Source of the DNA: CAIXSC01 sp046349935
GTDB lineage: Bacteria; Planctomycetota; Planctomycetia; Pirellulales; Pirellulaceae
DNA length: 64,000 bases
Direction of reading: 5' to 3'
NCBI GenBank assembly: GCA_046349935.1
Contig: JAXMBK010000004.1
Coordinates: 496,001 to 560,000, forward strand
Shown here: in pieces, positions 1 to 9,766 of the stretch
Layout of the letters: each line of letters opens with the position of its first letter
Position numbering within the stretch: position 1 is the first letter of the stretch
Program-made: the position numbers and the translations under genes
Notes under the pieces: generated by a model
What the model was told of the DNA's origin: nothing
Databases searched by the model: none
Seen by the model: the letters and a program-made list of their open reading frames with translations, nothing else

Positions 1-1325
<1,325 letters not shown>

Positions 1326-1330
1326 TGATC

Positions 1331-1357
1331 GATCACTTGATCTTCGGATCAGTGGTC
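1331..1357 (+). other. UUCG-tetraloop hairpin just after 16S
   Basis: An imperfect stem (GATCAC-T-TGATC pairing with GATCAGTGGTC, one bulged T and one G-T pair) is closed by a TTCG tetraloop, starting about 14 nt after the 16S 3' end. It probably belongs to the precursor and may take part in 3' processing. The role is inferred from position only. Confidence 0.5.
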
Positions 1358-1432
1358 TTCAGTGGACACAACTACATGCTTGCGGAAGGTCAGCCGGTTC
1401 GACCGGCAAACTACCAGATTTGTTAACAAAGA

Positions 1433-1467
1433 CCCGTTGGAGCTTAGCCCGCTCCAACGGGTTTTTT
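1433..1467 (+). terminator. Rho-independent terminator of the 16S transcript
   Basis: A perfect 11-bp stem (CCCGTTGGAGC / GCTCCAACGGG) with a 7-nt loop is followed by six T. It would end the transcript right after 16S, which supports an rRNA unit without 23S-5S. Confidence 0.9.
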
Positions 1468-1509
1468 GTTGCGCGCACAGGCCTCTTTTTTGTTGCGCGC
1501 ACAGGGAAC
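1462..1509. repeat. 24-bp tandem duplication over the terminator T-tract
   Basis: Two adjacent 24-bp units share 20 identical bases (TTTTTTGTTGCGCGCACAGG at 1462-1481 and 1486-1505). The first copy starts with the T-tract of the 16S terminator, so the duplication supplies a second T-run. Confidence 0.85.
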
Positions 1510-1618
1510 GAGGACGCGATGAGCGATGTCCAGCGCGGTCCTTTGCGTTGGCAGGCGTTATTGCGGTCCGCTGCTATCTTGGGCTGGCATTTGTCGAGAG
1601 GGACCGAATCATTTCGGT

Positions 1619-1939
1619 ATGAGGCTGGATTTTGAATTGCCAACAGGCCAGGTTGGCCACTATTCGTTTCGCGTCGGAGCAAGACCAGAAGGTTCGTATG
1701 AGGTGCAGGAAGAAGATTGCTCAATTGCCTCCGCCGTGGCACTCGGTGAAACCCATCACGATCGGGTGAAGGGTGGGATCGTACGAAATTCCAGCCTGAA
1801 GTTTCTGCCGGCGTCAATTCCTGATCGACTCTTTCTCGTTGCCGCCTCGGGAATCGCCGAGTTTCGACCGGTATACGACGCGCTGTCTTTGATCAAGATT
1901 TACAATCTCAACCCTCGCGAGGTTTTGCATCTGTCTTGA
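1619..1939 (+). pseudogene. Fragment of a COG4637-like AAA ATPase gene
   Basis: The reading frame from ATG 1619 encodes about 106 residues resembling an internal part of predicted ABC/SMC-type ATPases of the COG4637 kind: a strand-rich segment (DFELPTGQVGHYSF), then SIPDRLFLVAASGIAEFRP and VYDALSLIKIYNLNPREV, close to the family pattern of ...F..VYDAL..M.FYNL.P. The Walker A N-terminus and the signature/Walker B C-terminus are both absent, and the frame stops right after the NLNP segment, so this is a remnant. It overlaps by four bases a DUF4276-like fragment, the usual partner of this ATPase. Family assignment is from memory of conserved motifs. Confidence 0.55.
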
Positions 1940-2307
1940 TTCTGCTCGATTCCGACGATGACTGTCCGGCAATGATGGGTAATAGGCTGTTGAATTCGAC
2001 TCGCCGAATCCGCGCCGATGTGCCAGTCGTGGTTTCGCTTGCACAGCGTGAATACGAGTCTTGGTTTTTGGCGGCTGCACCGTCTCTGCAGAATCAGGCG
2101 GGCCTGCCCGAGGACCTCGCCGCTCCCGAGAATCACGAATCGATCCGAGATGCCAAGGGATCGCTAGCACGCCACATGCCTATTGGCGACTCGTACGATC
2201 CAATCAGGCATCAACGCCTCTTCACACAGAAATTCAGCCTCAGCCAAGCGCTGGCCAACCGTTCATTCAAACGATTTCACCGTAAAGTGCTCGAAGTATT
2301 GGTTTGA
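1936..2307 (+). pseudogene. C-terminal part of a DUF4276 family gene
   Basis: The 123-residue frame begins directly inside a DUF4276-like sequence (ILLDSDDDCPA), continues with a REYESWFLAAAPSL segment (the conserved RE.E.W/YL block) and GLPEDLAAPENHESIRDAKGSL, and ends with SFKRFHRKVLEVL. DUF4276 proteins have a Toprim-like fold and are often encoded beside an AAA ATPase in defence-like cassettes. Intact members carry an N-terminal half that is missing here. Its start coincides with the break in the preceding ATPase fragment, which suggests one deletion joined the two genes. The short piece could conceivably still be translated, but a complete domain is not present. Confidence 0.55.
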
Positions 2308-2329
2308 ACTTGCGGGATGGGCTTCGAAT

Positions 2330-3067
2330 TCAAAGGCACGGATGGCCGGTGGAGATGTGGGGTGCTTCGCAACCAAAGGCGGCCGCCATGTGTTCAATCA
2401 GCGCCGAGCGGATGGTGGACATGCGGATTGGACGCCTTTGCTCCGCAAACAAGCTGCTCATCGTGGTCGCGACGGTTTTGTCGACTTGGTCCGGGGGCAC
2501 GATGTCGATGGTTTCAAACCCGTGCATGTCCGGGTTGACATTGAGCCAAGCGCCATGATGCGTGACTCCGTCGGTTTCTCCCAATCCGCTGGCGGCCAAC
2601 ACGCCTGAATTTCCCCAAATTCCGGCGCCGGGGAGCGTCGGTTTCAGGTCGTAGCCGCAGTCAAGGAGCGTGCGAGTCATTCCGGCGTGAAAAATCTGCC
2701 GGAATTTTGGCAGCGTCCAGCCAAGTTGCGCGAGGGGTAGGATTGGATAAACGGCCAATTGACCCGGGGCATGGAGTACACAGCCGCCGCCGCGCGGCGC
2801 CCAGCGGACCTGAAGATGGCGATGCGCCAATTCGTCGGCAGAAAGTCGCACGTGCCGTCGCGAGCCGCGGCGTCCCACCGTGATTTCTGGGGGATGTTCG
2901 GCGAGCAATACCACGCATTTGGGTTTTTCTGCTCGACGTGCTTCACCCACTAATTGTTGCTGCAGGCGGGCGCACGCCTGATAGGGAACGCATCCCAGCA
3001 GGTGAAAAATCACCGACGCGGCGCCTTCGGTCGCACCGGCGCCGCCCAATCCAAAAGAAAAATGCAT
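2330..3067 (-). CDS. LipB-like protein lacking catalytic Lys and Cys
   Basis: The 245-residue protein has the BPL/LplA/LipB fold signature of octanoyl-ACP:protein octanoyltransferase, the first enzyme of lipoate attachment: RGGG near 92-95, LHAPGQLAVYPI near 98-109, and GVTHHGAWLNVNPD at 167-180. An ungapped comparison with E. coli LipB around the active site places the catalytic Lys135 opposite Val156 (segment GVLAASGL) and the acyl-carrying Cys169 opposite Val190 (IDIVPPDQ). Both catalytic residues are therefore gone, and octanoyl transfer by the known mechanism is unlikely. It may bind lipoyl substrates, or have another role. It starts at ATG 3067 and lies 126 bp downstream of the phosphorylase gene on the same strand. 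The LipB-fold assignment is firm; the lack of activity is inferred. Confidence 0.8.
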   Translation of the reverse strand: MHFSFGLGGAGATEGAASVIFHLLGCVPYQACARLQQQLVGEARRAEKPKCVVLLAEHPPEITVGRRGSRRHVRLSADELAHRHLQVRWAPRGGGCVLHAPGQLAVYPILPLAQLGWTLPKFRQIFHAGMTRTLLDCGYDLKPTLPGAGIWGNSGVLAASGLGETDGVTHHGAWLNVNPDMHGFETIDIVPPDQVDKTVATTMSSLFAEQRRPIRMSTIRSALIEHMAAAFGCEAPHISTGHPCL

Positions 3068-3193
3068 CGCGAGCCATCCTTGCTCGACTTTATTGCGCGA
3101 ACCGTCCCTGGTTGGCGCTCGAGCCGTATGTACCGCGCGTCGCGGGGAGCGAAAAGGGCAATCCCCGCGGTTTCAATCGAGGCTGTACCGACG

Positions 3194-5836
3194 CTACTTC
3201 ACATGACTCATATCGCTGGAAGTACCGCCCGCGGCCGGGATATAGCAGTGATTGACGTAGTCCATCACCATTCGATTGGCATTGAAGCGCCAACCGAGCG
3301 TTCGGATGGCGCACTTCATGCGATCAATCCAGCCGCGCGGCAATCCATCTCGGTCTCGGTCGTAGTACAGCGGAATCACTTCGTCGCGCAGAACTGACAA
3401 AAGCGATTCGCCGTCCCGCTGATCGAGGACATGATCTTGCGAGTGCGTTTCACCTTCTCCGATCGCGAAACCGTTGTTTCCTTCATAGGCTTCCGCCCAC
3501 CAGCCGTCGAGGATGGACAGATTCAGGCCGCCGTTGAGCACCACTTTTTGGCCGCTGGTGCCGGAGGCCTCGAGCGGCCGACGGGGGTTGTTCAGCCAGA
3601 CGTCGACGCCCTGGACAAAGTGGCGGCAGGTGTTGATGTCGTAGTTTTCGACGAACGTAAGCCGCCCGGCAAAACGCGGATCCTTCGACATTTGCGAGAT
3701 TTTCTGCAGGATCTGTTTCCCCGGCACATCGTGGGGATGCGCCTTGCCTGCGAAGACGAATTGAATCGGCGTCCTTGGATCGCCCACCAATTCGGCGATT
3801 TTTTCAATGTCGGCGAATACCAAGTCGGCCCGCTTGTAGGTGGCGAATCGACGAGCAAAGCCGATGGTGAGCGTGTCAAGGTTGAGCGTGCGACCGCGCT
3901 GCGCCACTTCTTCCGGCGACTCGCCGCGCCGTTCGGCGTCCGCCATCGCTCGACGGCGGACGTAATCGATCAGGCGCCCCTTCAGCGCTTGGTGCGTCTC
4001 CCACAATTCGGCGTCGCTGACTTCGGAAACTTGCTCCCACAACTGGGGTTCGCCGCTGCGATTTTGCCAGTCGGGGCCCAGATAGCGATCGTACAGTTCG
4101 TGCATTTGCGGTGCGAGCCACGTGTGGACGTGCACGCCGTTGGTGATGTGCCCGATCGGCACTTCTTCTTCGGAGCGAGCATGGAACAGAGGCATCCACA
4201 TGCTGCGTGAAACTTGGCCATGCAAGCACGACACCGCGTTCGCTCGGCGCGACAACTTCAGCGCCAGCACCGTCATGCAGAAATCTTCGGCCGGGTTGTA
4301 GGGATCGACTCGCCCCAGCGTCATGAGTCCTTCGTGCGACATGCCCATCGCGTCGCGCAAGGGGCCCAAGTGTTCTTCCATGAGGGCGCCGGAGAATCGA
4401 TCGTGCCCCGCAGGCACCGGCGTATGCGTCGTGAACACGACCATCGGTATGACGCGGCGAGTCGCTTCTTCGAAACTCAAGCCTTCGCGATGCATGCGGT
4501 GCCGCACCTCTTCCAAGGTCGCAAATGCGCTATGCCCTTCGTTCAAATGCAGGACGCCGGCCGAAATCTTGAGCGCCCGCAGGGCCCGCACGCCGCCGAC
4601 CCCCAACAGCAACTCTTGCCGAATCCGCACTCGATGATCGCCGCCATACAGCCGCGCCGTGAGCATCCGGTCTTCGGGCGAATTGCCGTCGACGTCGGAA
4701 TCGAGCAACAGCAGCGTGTTGCGGCCGACTTTGAGTTTCCAGATTTGCGCGTGAATCGATCCTCCACGCGTTTCGATCGCCACTCGCAGCGGCTGGCCCC
4801 GACCGTCATGGACGAGCTCCAGCGGCAGTCGCGCCGGATCGTTCGTCAAATACTCCTCGTGCTGACGCCCCTCGAGGTCGATGCATTGCCGGAAATAGCC
4901 TTGGCGATAGAAGAGTCCGATGCCGACCAGCGGTACTCCCAAATCCGAGGCGCTCTTGAGGTGATCGCCCGCGAGTACGCCCAGGCCGCCCGAGTAGATC
5001 GGCAGCGACTCATGCAAGCCAAACTCGGCCGAGAAATAGGCGACGGGACGAGCCCATAGCACGCCGGCCTGTCGGCCGCCCCACGTTGTTCGCGACGACT
5101 GATACTCCTGCAGGCGGCGGTAGGCATGATTGACGCGTCCGTGCAGCACCAGTTCCTTAGCGCGCTGTTCCACTTCCTGTAGCGGCATTTCGCCCAACAG
5201 CGGGACCGGATTGTGATTCAATTCCCGCCATTTCGCCGGCGCCAAGGCGCGAAACAGCTCGTTCGACTCCCGGTCCCAACTCCACCATAAATTGCGCGAC
5301 AGGGCCCGTGCTCGCTCATAGGTCTGACTGGAAAACTGCGAGGCAGCACGCAACTCGCTGACCAACGGCGCCACTTGCGTCGCCGTCGACATCAAGAGCT
5401 CGACTTCTTGCGACGCAAAAACGCGCGACTCGCGCGTTTGCACCACAAGAATTCCCTGCAAAACGCCCATGTCGACGATCGGGACGCCGAGGAACGAGCG
5501 GTAAACCTCTTCGCCCGTCTCGGGGAAATACTTGAAGCGGGGGTGCCGTTCGGCTTCTTCCACCACAATGGGACGCACTTGCTCGGCGACCAACCCCACC
5601 AAACCCTCGCGAATCGGCATTCTCACCCGCCCCACGGAGTCGCGTCGGAGGCCGACTGTCGCGGCGAGCACCACGTGCGAACGACTGGGTTCGACCAAGT
5701 ACACCGTACAGACGTCGGACGAAATGCCCTTCTGAATCAGTTCAACTAAGTGTCCGAGCGTTTCTGCGGGGGAGAGGCGGCGGGAAACGAGTTGCGCGAG
5801 TTCATCGAGCGTCAAGGGAACGGTGCGGTCGATCAT
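3194..5836 (-). CDS. glgP: GAF domain fused to alpha-glucan phosphorylase
   Basis: This 880-residue protein has two parts. Residues ~1-170 form a GAF domain most like that of the nitrogen-PTS enzyme PtsP (SSDVCTVYLVEP; GLVGLVAEQVRPI; SFLGVPI; GILVVQTRE). The rest is a short-type alpha-glucan phosphorylase, which releases glucose-1-phosphate from glycogen or maltodextrin using PLP. It shows YFSAEFGLHESLPIYSGGLG, HLNEGHSAF, THTPVPAGHDRF, GHITNGVHVHTW, GFARRFATYKRADL and EASGTSGQK, whose Lys binds PLP. A GAF sensor on this enzyme suggests allosteric control by a small ligand. ATG 5836 is preferred; an in-frame TTG at 5884 is the only upstream alternative. It lies upstream of the LipB-like gene on the same strand. 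Confidence 0.92.
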   Translation of the reverse strand: MIDRTVPLTLDELAQLVSRRLSPAETLGHLVELIQKGISSDVCTVYLVEPSRSHVVLAATVGLRRDSVGRVRMPIREGLVGLVAEQVRPIVVEEAERHPRFKYFPETGEEVYRSFLGVPIVDMGVLQGILVVQTRESRVFASQEVELLMSTATQVAPLVSELRAASQFSSQTYERARALSRNLWWSWDRESNELFRALAPAKWRELNHNPVPLLGEMPLQEVEQRAKELVLHGRVNHAYRRLQEYQSSRTTWGGRQAGVLWARPVAYFSAEFGLHESLPIYSGGLGVLAGDHLKSASDLGVPLVGIGLFYRQGYFRQCIDLEGRQHEEYLTNDPARLPLELVHDGRGQPLRVAIETRGGSIHAQIWKLKVGRNTLLLLDSDVDGNSPEDRMLTARLYGGDHRVRIRQELLLGVGGVRALRALKISAGVLHLNEGHSAFATLEEVRHRMHREGLSFEEATRRVIPMVVFTTHTPVPAGHDRFSGALMEEHLGPLRDAMGMSHEGLMTLGRVDPYNPAEDFCMTVLALKLSRRANAVSCLHGQVSRSMWMPLFHARSEEEVPIGHITNGVHVHTWLAPQMHELYDRYLGPDWQNRSGEPQLWEQVSEVSDAELWETHQALKGRLIDYVRRRAMADAERRGESPEEVAQRGRTLNLDTLTIGFARRFATYKRADLVFADIEKIAELVGDPRTPIQFVFAGKAHPHDVPGKQILQKISQMSKDPRFAGRLTFVENYDINTCRHFVQGVDVWLNNPRRPLEASGTSGQKVVLNGGLNLSILDGWWAEAYEGNNGFAIGEGETHSQDHVLDQRDGESLLSVLRDEVIPLYYDRDRDGLPRGWIDRMKCAIRTLGWRFNANRMVMDYVNHCYIPAAGGTSSDMSHVK

Positions 5837-6006
5837 GATTAGCCTGGTCCGTGTGCCTGGTCGAAGAGACTTGAAAAGAGTCAACTCGGCCTACTAGGCA
5901 AGCGGCATGCCAAATCATTCAACACGGGTTACGCACAGATTCGCCCGGAATTGCTGGAAAACCACGCAATCACTGCACGGAATCAAGCAGCATCGACGTG
6001 CGTCGT

Positions 6007-7911
6007 TCAGGGTTGAGGCGGCGCCGGCGGCGGAACGGCGGCGCTCCGAGGCGCCGGCTCGGGGGCTGGCGGCGCGGGGGCTGGCGGCGCGGGGGCTGGC
6101 GGCGCTGGAACTGGCGGCGCTGGGGCGACCGCGTCGTCGCCGGCCGGCGTCTTCGGAAGCGACGCCAGCGATCCCACAAATCGCTGCCGCATTTGAGCTG
6201 ACCGTTCTGAATCGTCGTCGCGAATCACCATTTGCACCTGGACCATGCGGCGATCCAGCAGCACGCAGCGGTTGACGTACAAGCGCCCGTCTCCCAGCCG
6301 AATGCCGTAGACTCGCCCAGGATGCTTTTCAAACGGCATGTCTTCCGCATTGAGCAGTTCCCCCTGCAGTTTTTCGGGGAGCGTCTTTGCGAGATTGTCG
6401 AGGATCTCTTTACCGCTGGTCTCAATGACGGCGTCGAACGTGTGAACGCGGACTTCGAGTCCATAGCCGCCGTCTTCGGTTCGACCCGAGTAGGATATTG
6501 AACCGTCCTTCTCTTCTCGCCGCCGCAATTTGACGGGGCTTGATACCTGTAAGTGTTCGACCTCCATCGCCTGCGGCTGCCATCCAGCGGCCTCATTCTT
6601 GTCCTTCATCGAGCTCGACGGCGTCGGTTTGGGCGGCGTCGGCTTGGGCGCCTCTTCGCCGGACTTTCGCGAAGCCGAAAACTTCGTCAGTCCGGCCTTC
6701 ATGCCGATGAACTGGAACGTAAGCGTCGCCTCAAACGGCCCTTTCGTTCCGACGACTTCGTAGTTGTACGACAGTTCGGCGTCTTCTCCTTGCTCATTCG
6801 TTGTGATCCGCTGGCTCACCAGTTCCGCGGACTGCAATTCGCCGAACAAGCCGCGCACTCGCTCGAAGAATTCGAGGGTCGCCTGCTTGTCGAGTTGCTT
6901 TTGGACGAGCGGGTGGAAGGCGGCGAAGGCGTCGTCGGCTTGGCCGCTGAGCACCAGTTCAAGGAAGCGCGAGCAACGCGGCTTATAGAAGTCGCCGACG
7001 GCGCGCGCCACCTGTTCTTTCTTCGCAATTTCGCCGTAGATCCATTTGTTGGCGCCTTCAAGTTCCGGGGCGTCCAGGCTTAGGCCGACGACGCGGCCGT
7101 TGAGCGTTTGGAGCAGCGCGGCGACCTGTCCTTTCTCAAAGGTCAAGACGCCCCGATAGTCGTACCGCTTACCGCCGTCGACATCGACCGACTCCATCGT
7201 CGACTTCGTCGGCGAATCGGCGTCCAGCGGCCCCAAGAGCGCGCGTACGGAGGCCAAATACAATTCGAATACCGGTTGGTCGATGTTGGCTTGAAGGTTC
7301 GGGTCCGCCTTGCTCAGCAACACTTCGACGTCCAACGTTCGGATGGCGGTCGCCAGCAATTGCAGGTCGAGCTCTCCACCGGGATTTTGCCGCTTTTTGC
7401 GACGTTCGGCGAGCACGCCCGAAAGAAACTCCTCCTTGGTCACGCGCTGGTCCTGGTTGGCGTCGAACTGCTTGAACGGCCCCAATTCGGTGCCAGACAG
7501 CCGACCGTCCTCGTTCTTATCGAGCGACTGGAATGCCTGTTCCGCGCTCTTGGTCAATTCGGCGTTGTTCTCGCGTAGCGAAGCACGTCCGTCGAGGAAC
7601 TCTTCCTTCGTGACTTCGCCGTCGCGATCCGCGTCAAACTTCTCAAGCCCCTTGCCTTCCGTACCCGACAGAACGCCGTCTTCATTGCCGTCGCGCTCGG
7701 CGAATATCGCTTCATCGTCTTCGTCGGGGTCGTTCTCGCGCGGCGCCGCAGGAACCACGCTGGCGCCGGGCGGGGCGACAGGCGGGGCGACAGTGGGCGG
7801 GGCAGCGACAGGCGGGGCTGATTGAGCGGCGACTTGACCGGCGCTCAGCAATCCCAGAACCGTGACGACGAGCAATCCCAGGACGGTGTAAGTCTCGCGT
7901 CGCATATTCAT
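6007..7911 (-). CDS. Secreted EF-hand protein with proline/alanine-rich tail
   Basis: 634 residues. An N-terminal hydrophobic signal (VLGLLVVTVLGLLSAG) is followed by a Pro-rich linker and four EF-hand loops in two pairs: DGNEDGVLSGTE, DADRDGEVTKEE, DKNEDGRLSGTE and DANQDQRVTKEE, the last with Gln in place of the usual Gly-type position. A middle segment (VLSGQADDAFAAFHPLVQKQLD) resembles DUF3887-type domains, with a second beta-rich domain after it. The C-terminus is a PAPPA-type repeat. It likely binds calcium outside the cytoplasm. ATG 7911 is preceded by a GGAGAGG ribosome site. The exact role is unknown. Confidence 0.8.
   Translation of the reverse strand: MNMRRETYTVLGLLVVTVLGLLSAGQVAAQSAPPVAAPPTVAPPVAPPGASVVPAAPRENDPDEDDEAIFAERDGNEDGVLSGTEGKGLEKFDADRDGEVTKEEFLDGRASLRENNAELTKSAEQAFQSLDKNEDGRLSGTELGPFKQFDANQDQRVTKEEFLSGVLAERRKKRQNPGGELDLQLLATAIRTLDVEVLLSKADPNLQANIDQPVFELYLASVRALLGPLDADSPTKSTMESVDVDGGKRYDYRGVLTFEKGQVAALLQTLNGRVVGLSLDAPELEGANKWIYGEIAKKEQVARAVGDFYKPRCSRFLELVLSGQADDAFAAFHPLVQKQLDKQATLEFFERVRGLFGELQSAELVSQRITTNEQGEDAELSYNYEVVGTKGPFEATLTFQFIGMKAGLTKFSASRKSGEEAPKPTPPKPTPSSSMKDKNEAAGWQPQAMEVEHLQVSSPVKLRRREEKDGSISYSGRTEDGGYGLEVRVHTFDAVIETSGKEILDNLAKTLPEKLQGELLNAEDMPFEKHPGRVYGIRLGDGRLYVNRCVLLDRRMVQVQMVIRDDDSERSAQMRQRFVGSLASLPKTPAGDDAVAPAPPVPAPPAPAPPAPAPPAPEPAPRSAAVPPPAPPQP
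6061..6120. repeat. Four 15-bp units coding for the Pro/Ala tail
   Basis: Three exact copies of GGGGGCTGGCGGCGC and a fourth variant lie end to end in the 3' part of the EF-hand gene and encode the APAPP repeat. Because 15 is a multiple of three, copy-number changes keep the frame. Confidence 0.9.
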
Positions 7912-8058
7912 TCCCTCTCCATGAGACGAGCCATGACTGGGGCGCCGCTTCGAAATCCCTCCGAAGCGTCGAGGCGCCCTGCCGCGCGGGGCCCATTTGA
8001 CACCATCAGTCCAGGGAGTTCCACGCCAATTGGGCCAGATTCTGCGGTGAATGTCCGA

Positions 8059-9663
8059 TTATTTCCCTTCCGACGCCCACTTTTTCATGACGGCCATATT
8101 TCGCTCGATGATCCCCGCTTGCTCGGGAGACCGGCGGCGGATGTCGTTCAAGTAGACCTCCATCTCGCTCTCGTATCCCCGGGGCCCTTCCGGACCGCGG
8201 TCTCCCGTTTCGACGATCCAGCGATCGAGTCGCGAGCGCAATTGTTCCAACGTCGCCCGATGCGCTTCGTCATGCGCCAAATTGTGCACTTGCCAGCGAT
8301 CCACCGGCCACTCGTAAAGCTCTTCCGCCGGTCGACTCGGCGCAAACAATAACTGCTCCGACAACGTCGGCAGACTGCCCGCTGCGTGCAACCGACGCAG
8401 CGTCTGGAGGATCGTCTTGCCGTCCTTGTAGGCGTTCGGCTGCAGCAGCGGCCTCTGCGGATGAAAATTGCGGATGTACAGAAAGCGATCGGTCCGCACG
8501 CTGCGCAGCCGATCCACCGTCTCGTCGCAGCGGTCGCGGGCGGCGAACACCGCGTCGCGCGGCCGATAGTCGCTCGCCAAAATGTCGCGCCCTTGCATCT
8601 TGGCCGGTAGGGGAATTCCCGCTGCCGAAAGCGTCACTGCGGCCAGGTCGATGTGCTCCACCAAATCGGTGCGCTCCACGCCTTTCCCCACGCCTGGACC
8701 GTGGATCACGAGCGGCACATGGACGCCTTCGTCGTAGAGGAATTGTTTGCCGCGCGCATGACTGATGCCGTGGTCGGTCATAAAAATGACCAACGTTTCC
8801 TCGAGCACCCCTTCACGCTCCAATCGCGCCAGCACGTCCCCCACGTGTTTGTCCGTGAAGCGAACTGCATCCAAGTAAGCGGCCCAATCCACCAATAGTT
8901 CGCGAACACGAGGGTAGTAGGGCGGCAATTCCACCTTGTCGACGCTCGTCGCACTTCCCAATTCATCCAGTGCCTTTTTCGCGAGCCGTTCGGCCGATTC
9001 GGTCGTTTCCAGCCGCAGCTTTCCGCCGGGGAGTTGCACTTGCATGAAGAACGGCTGCCCCGCGGCGCGGCCCGACCAGTCGTCGCCGTCGTAGATCGAA
9101 GCGTCCCATTCAAAGTTGTAGTCGGTCTTGCCCAGTCGAGCTTTCCGCGGCTTCGCCGAACGGCCGCCGGGCGAAGCGGCAGTCGGAGCGGCGATCAGGC
9201 CGTCGCCGATGCAGGTGTAGTAGCCAGCACGCTGCATCAGTCCCGGGATCGGTTCGACTCCCGCCGGCAGTTGGATCTTCTCCGTCCCGCGACCGCTGCG
9301 GTGTTGATGCGCGCCGATGCTGGTCTGGTACATGCCGGTGATGAGCGCCGAACGGCAGGCAGAGCACACCGGCGCGGTCACGAATGCATGGCGAAATCGA
9401 GTTCCCTCGCGGGCCAAGCGATCGACATTCGGCGTGGAGATCGTCGGTTCGCCGTAGCAACTGAAGTTGGCCGACATGTCGTCGACGATGAACCACAGGA
9501 CGTTCGGCTTCCGGGCCGCGGCGTCGGATTCGTGCGCTTTCTCCGCCGCTTCGACGCCCGCAAACGCCGTCAGCAAGCTCGTCAGCATCGACAGCAGACC
9601 CGCGCGCCACGCGATTCGCGGGGGGCGCCCTGCAGCGCGACGATCGAGGAAAAGATGACGCAT
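8059..9663 (-). CDS. Sulfatase (arylsulfatase family)
   Basis: 534-residue secreted sulfatase that would hydrolyse sulfate esters, probably on marine or algal polysaccharides. After an N-terminal signal segment, PNVLWFIVDDMSANFSCYG carries the first metal-binding Asp pair. The formylglycine site reads C-S-A-C-R-S followed by ALITGMYQT, i.e. C-x-A-x-R rather than the commoner C-x-P-x-R. FMTDHGISHARGKQFLYDEGVHVPLVIHGPG holds the second metal site (D-H) and the conserved EGVHVPL block. Activity needs a formylglycine-generating enzyme, not seen here. It starts at ATG 9663; the gene stands alone, divergent from the CRTAC1-like gene with 103 bp between. Confidence 0.93.
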   Translation of the reverse strand: MRHLFLDRRAAGRPPRIAWRAGLLSMLTSLLTAFAGVEAAEKAHESDAAARKPNVLWFIVDDMSANFSCYGEPTISTPNVDRLAREGTRFRHAFVTAPVCSACRSALITGMYQTSIGAHQHRSGRGTEKIQLPAGVEPIPGLMQRAGYYTCIGDGLIAAPTAASPGGRSAKPRKARLGKTDYNFEWDASIYDGDDWSGRAAGQPFFMQVQLPGGKLRLETTESAERLAKKALDELGSATSVDKVELPPYYPRVRELLVDWAAYLDAVRFTDKHVGDVLARLEREGVLEETLVIFMTDHGISHARGKQFLYDEGVHVPLVIHGPGVGKGVERTDLVEHIDLAAVTLSAAGIPLPAKMQGRDILASDYRPRDAVFAARDRCDETVDRLRSVRTDRFLYIRNFHPQRPLLQPNAYKDGKTILQTLRRLHAAGSLPTLSEQLLFAPSRPAEELYEWPVDRWQVHNLAHDEAHRATLEQLRSRLDRWIVETGDRGPEGPRGYESEMEVYLNDIRRRSPEQAGIIERNMAVMKKWASEGK

Positions 9664-9766
9664 GGATATTGCTCGCGTTGACGCCGTGGAGGTCGAAAGG
9701 CCCCAATCTTAGCAGCGCGCCGGCGACTCGCGGATGCGCTTGTGAGCAACGCCTCCGAGGGCTAGC

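Noticed and set aside
9285..9375. Sulfatase formylglycine motif C-S-A-C-R as a possible defect
   Set aside because: C-x-A-x-R is an accepted variant of the modification site, and all surrounding motifs are intact.
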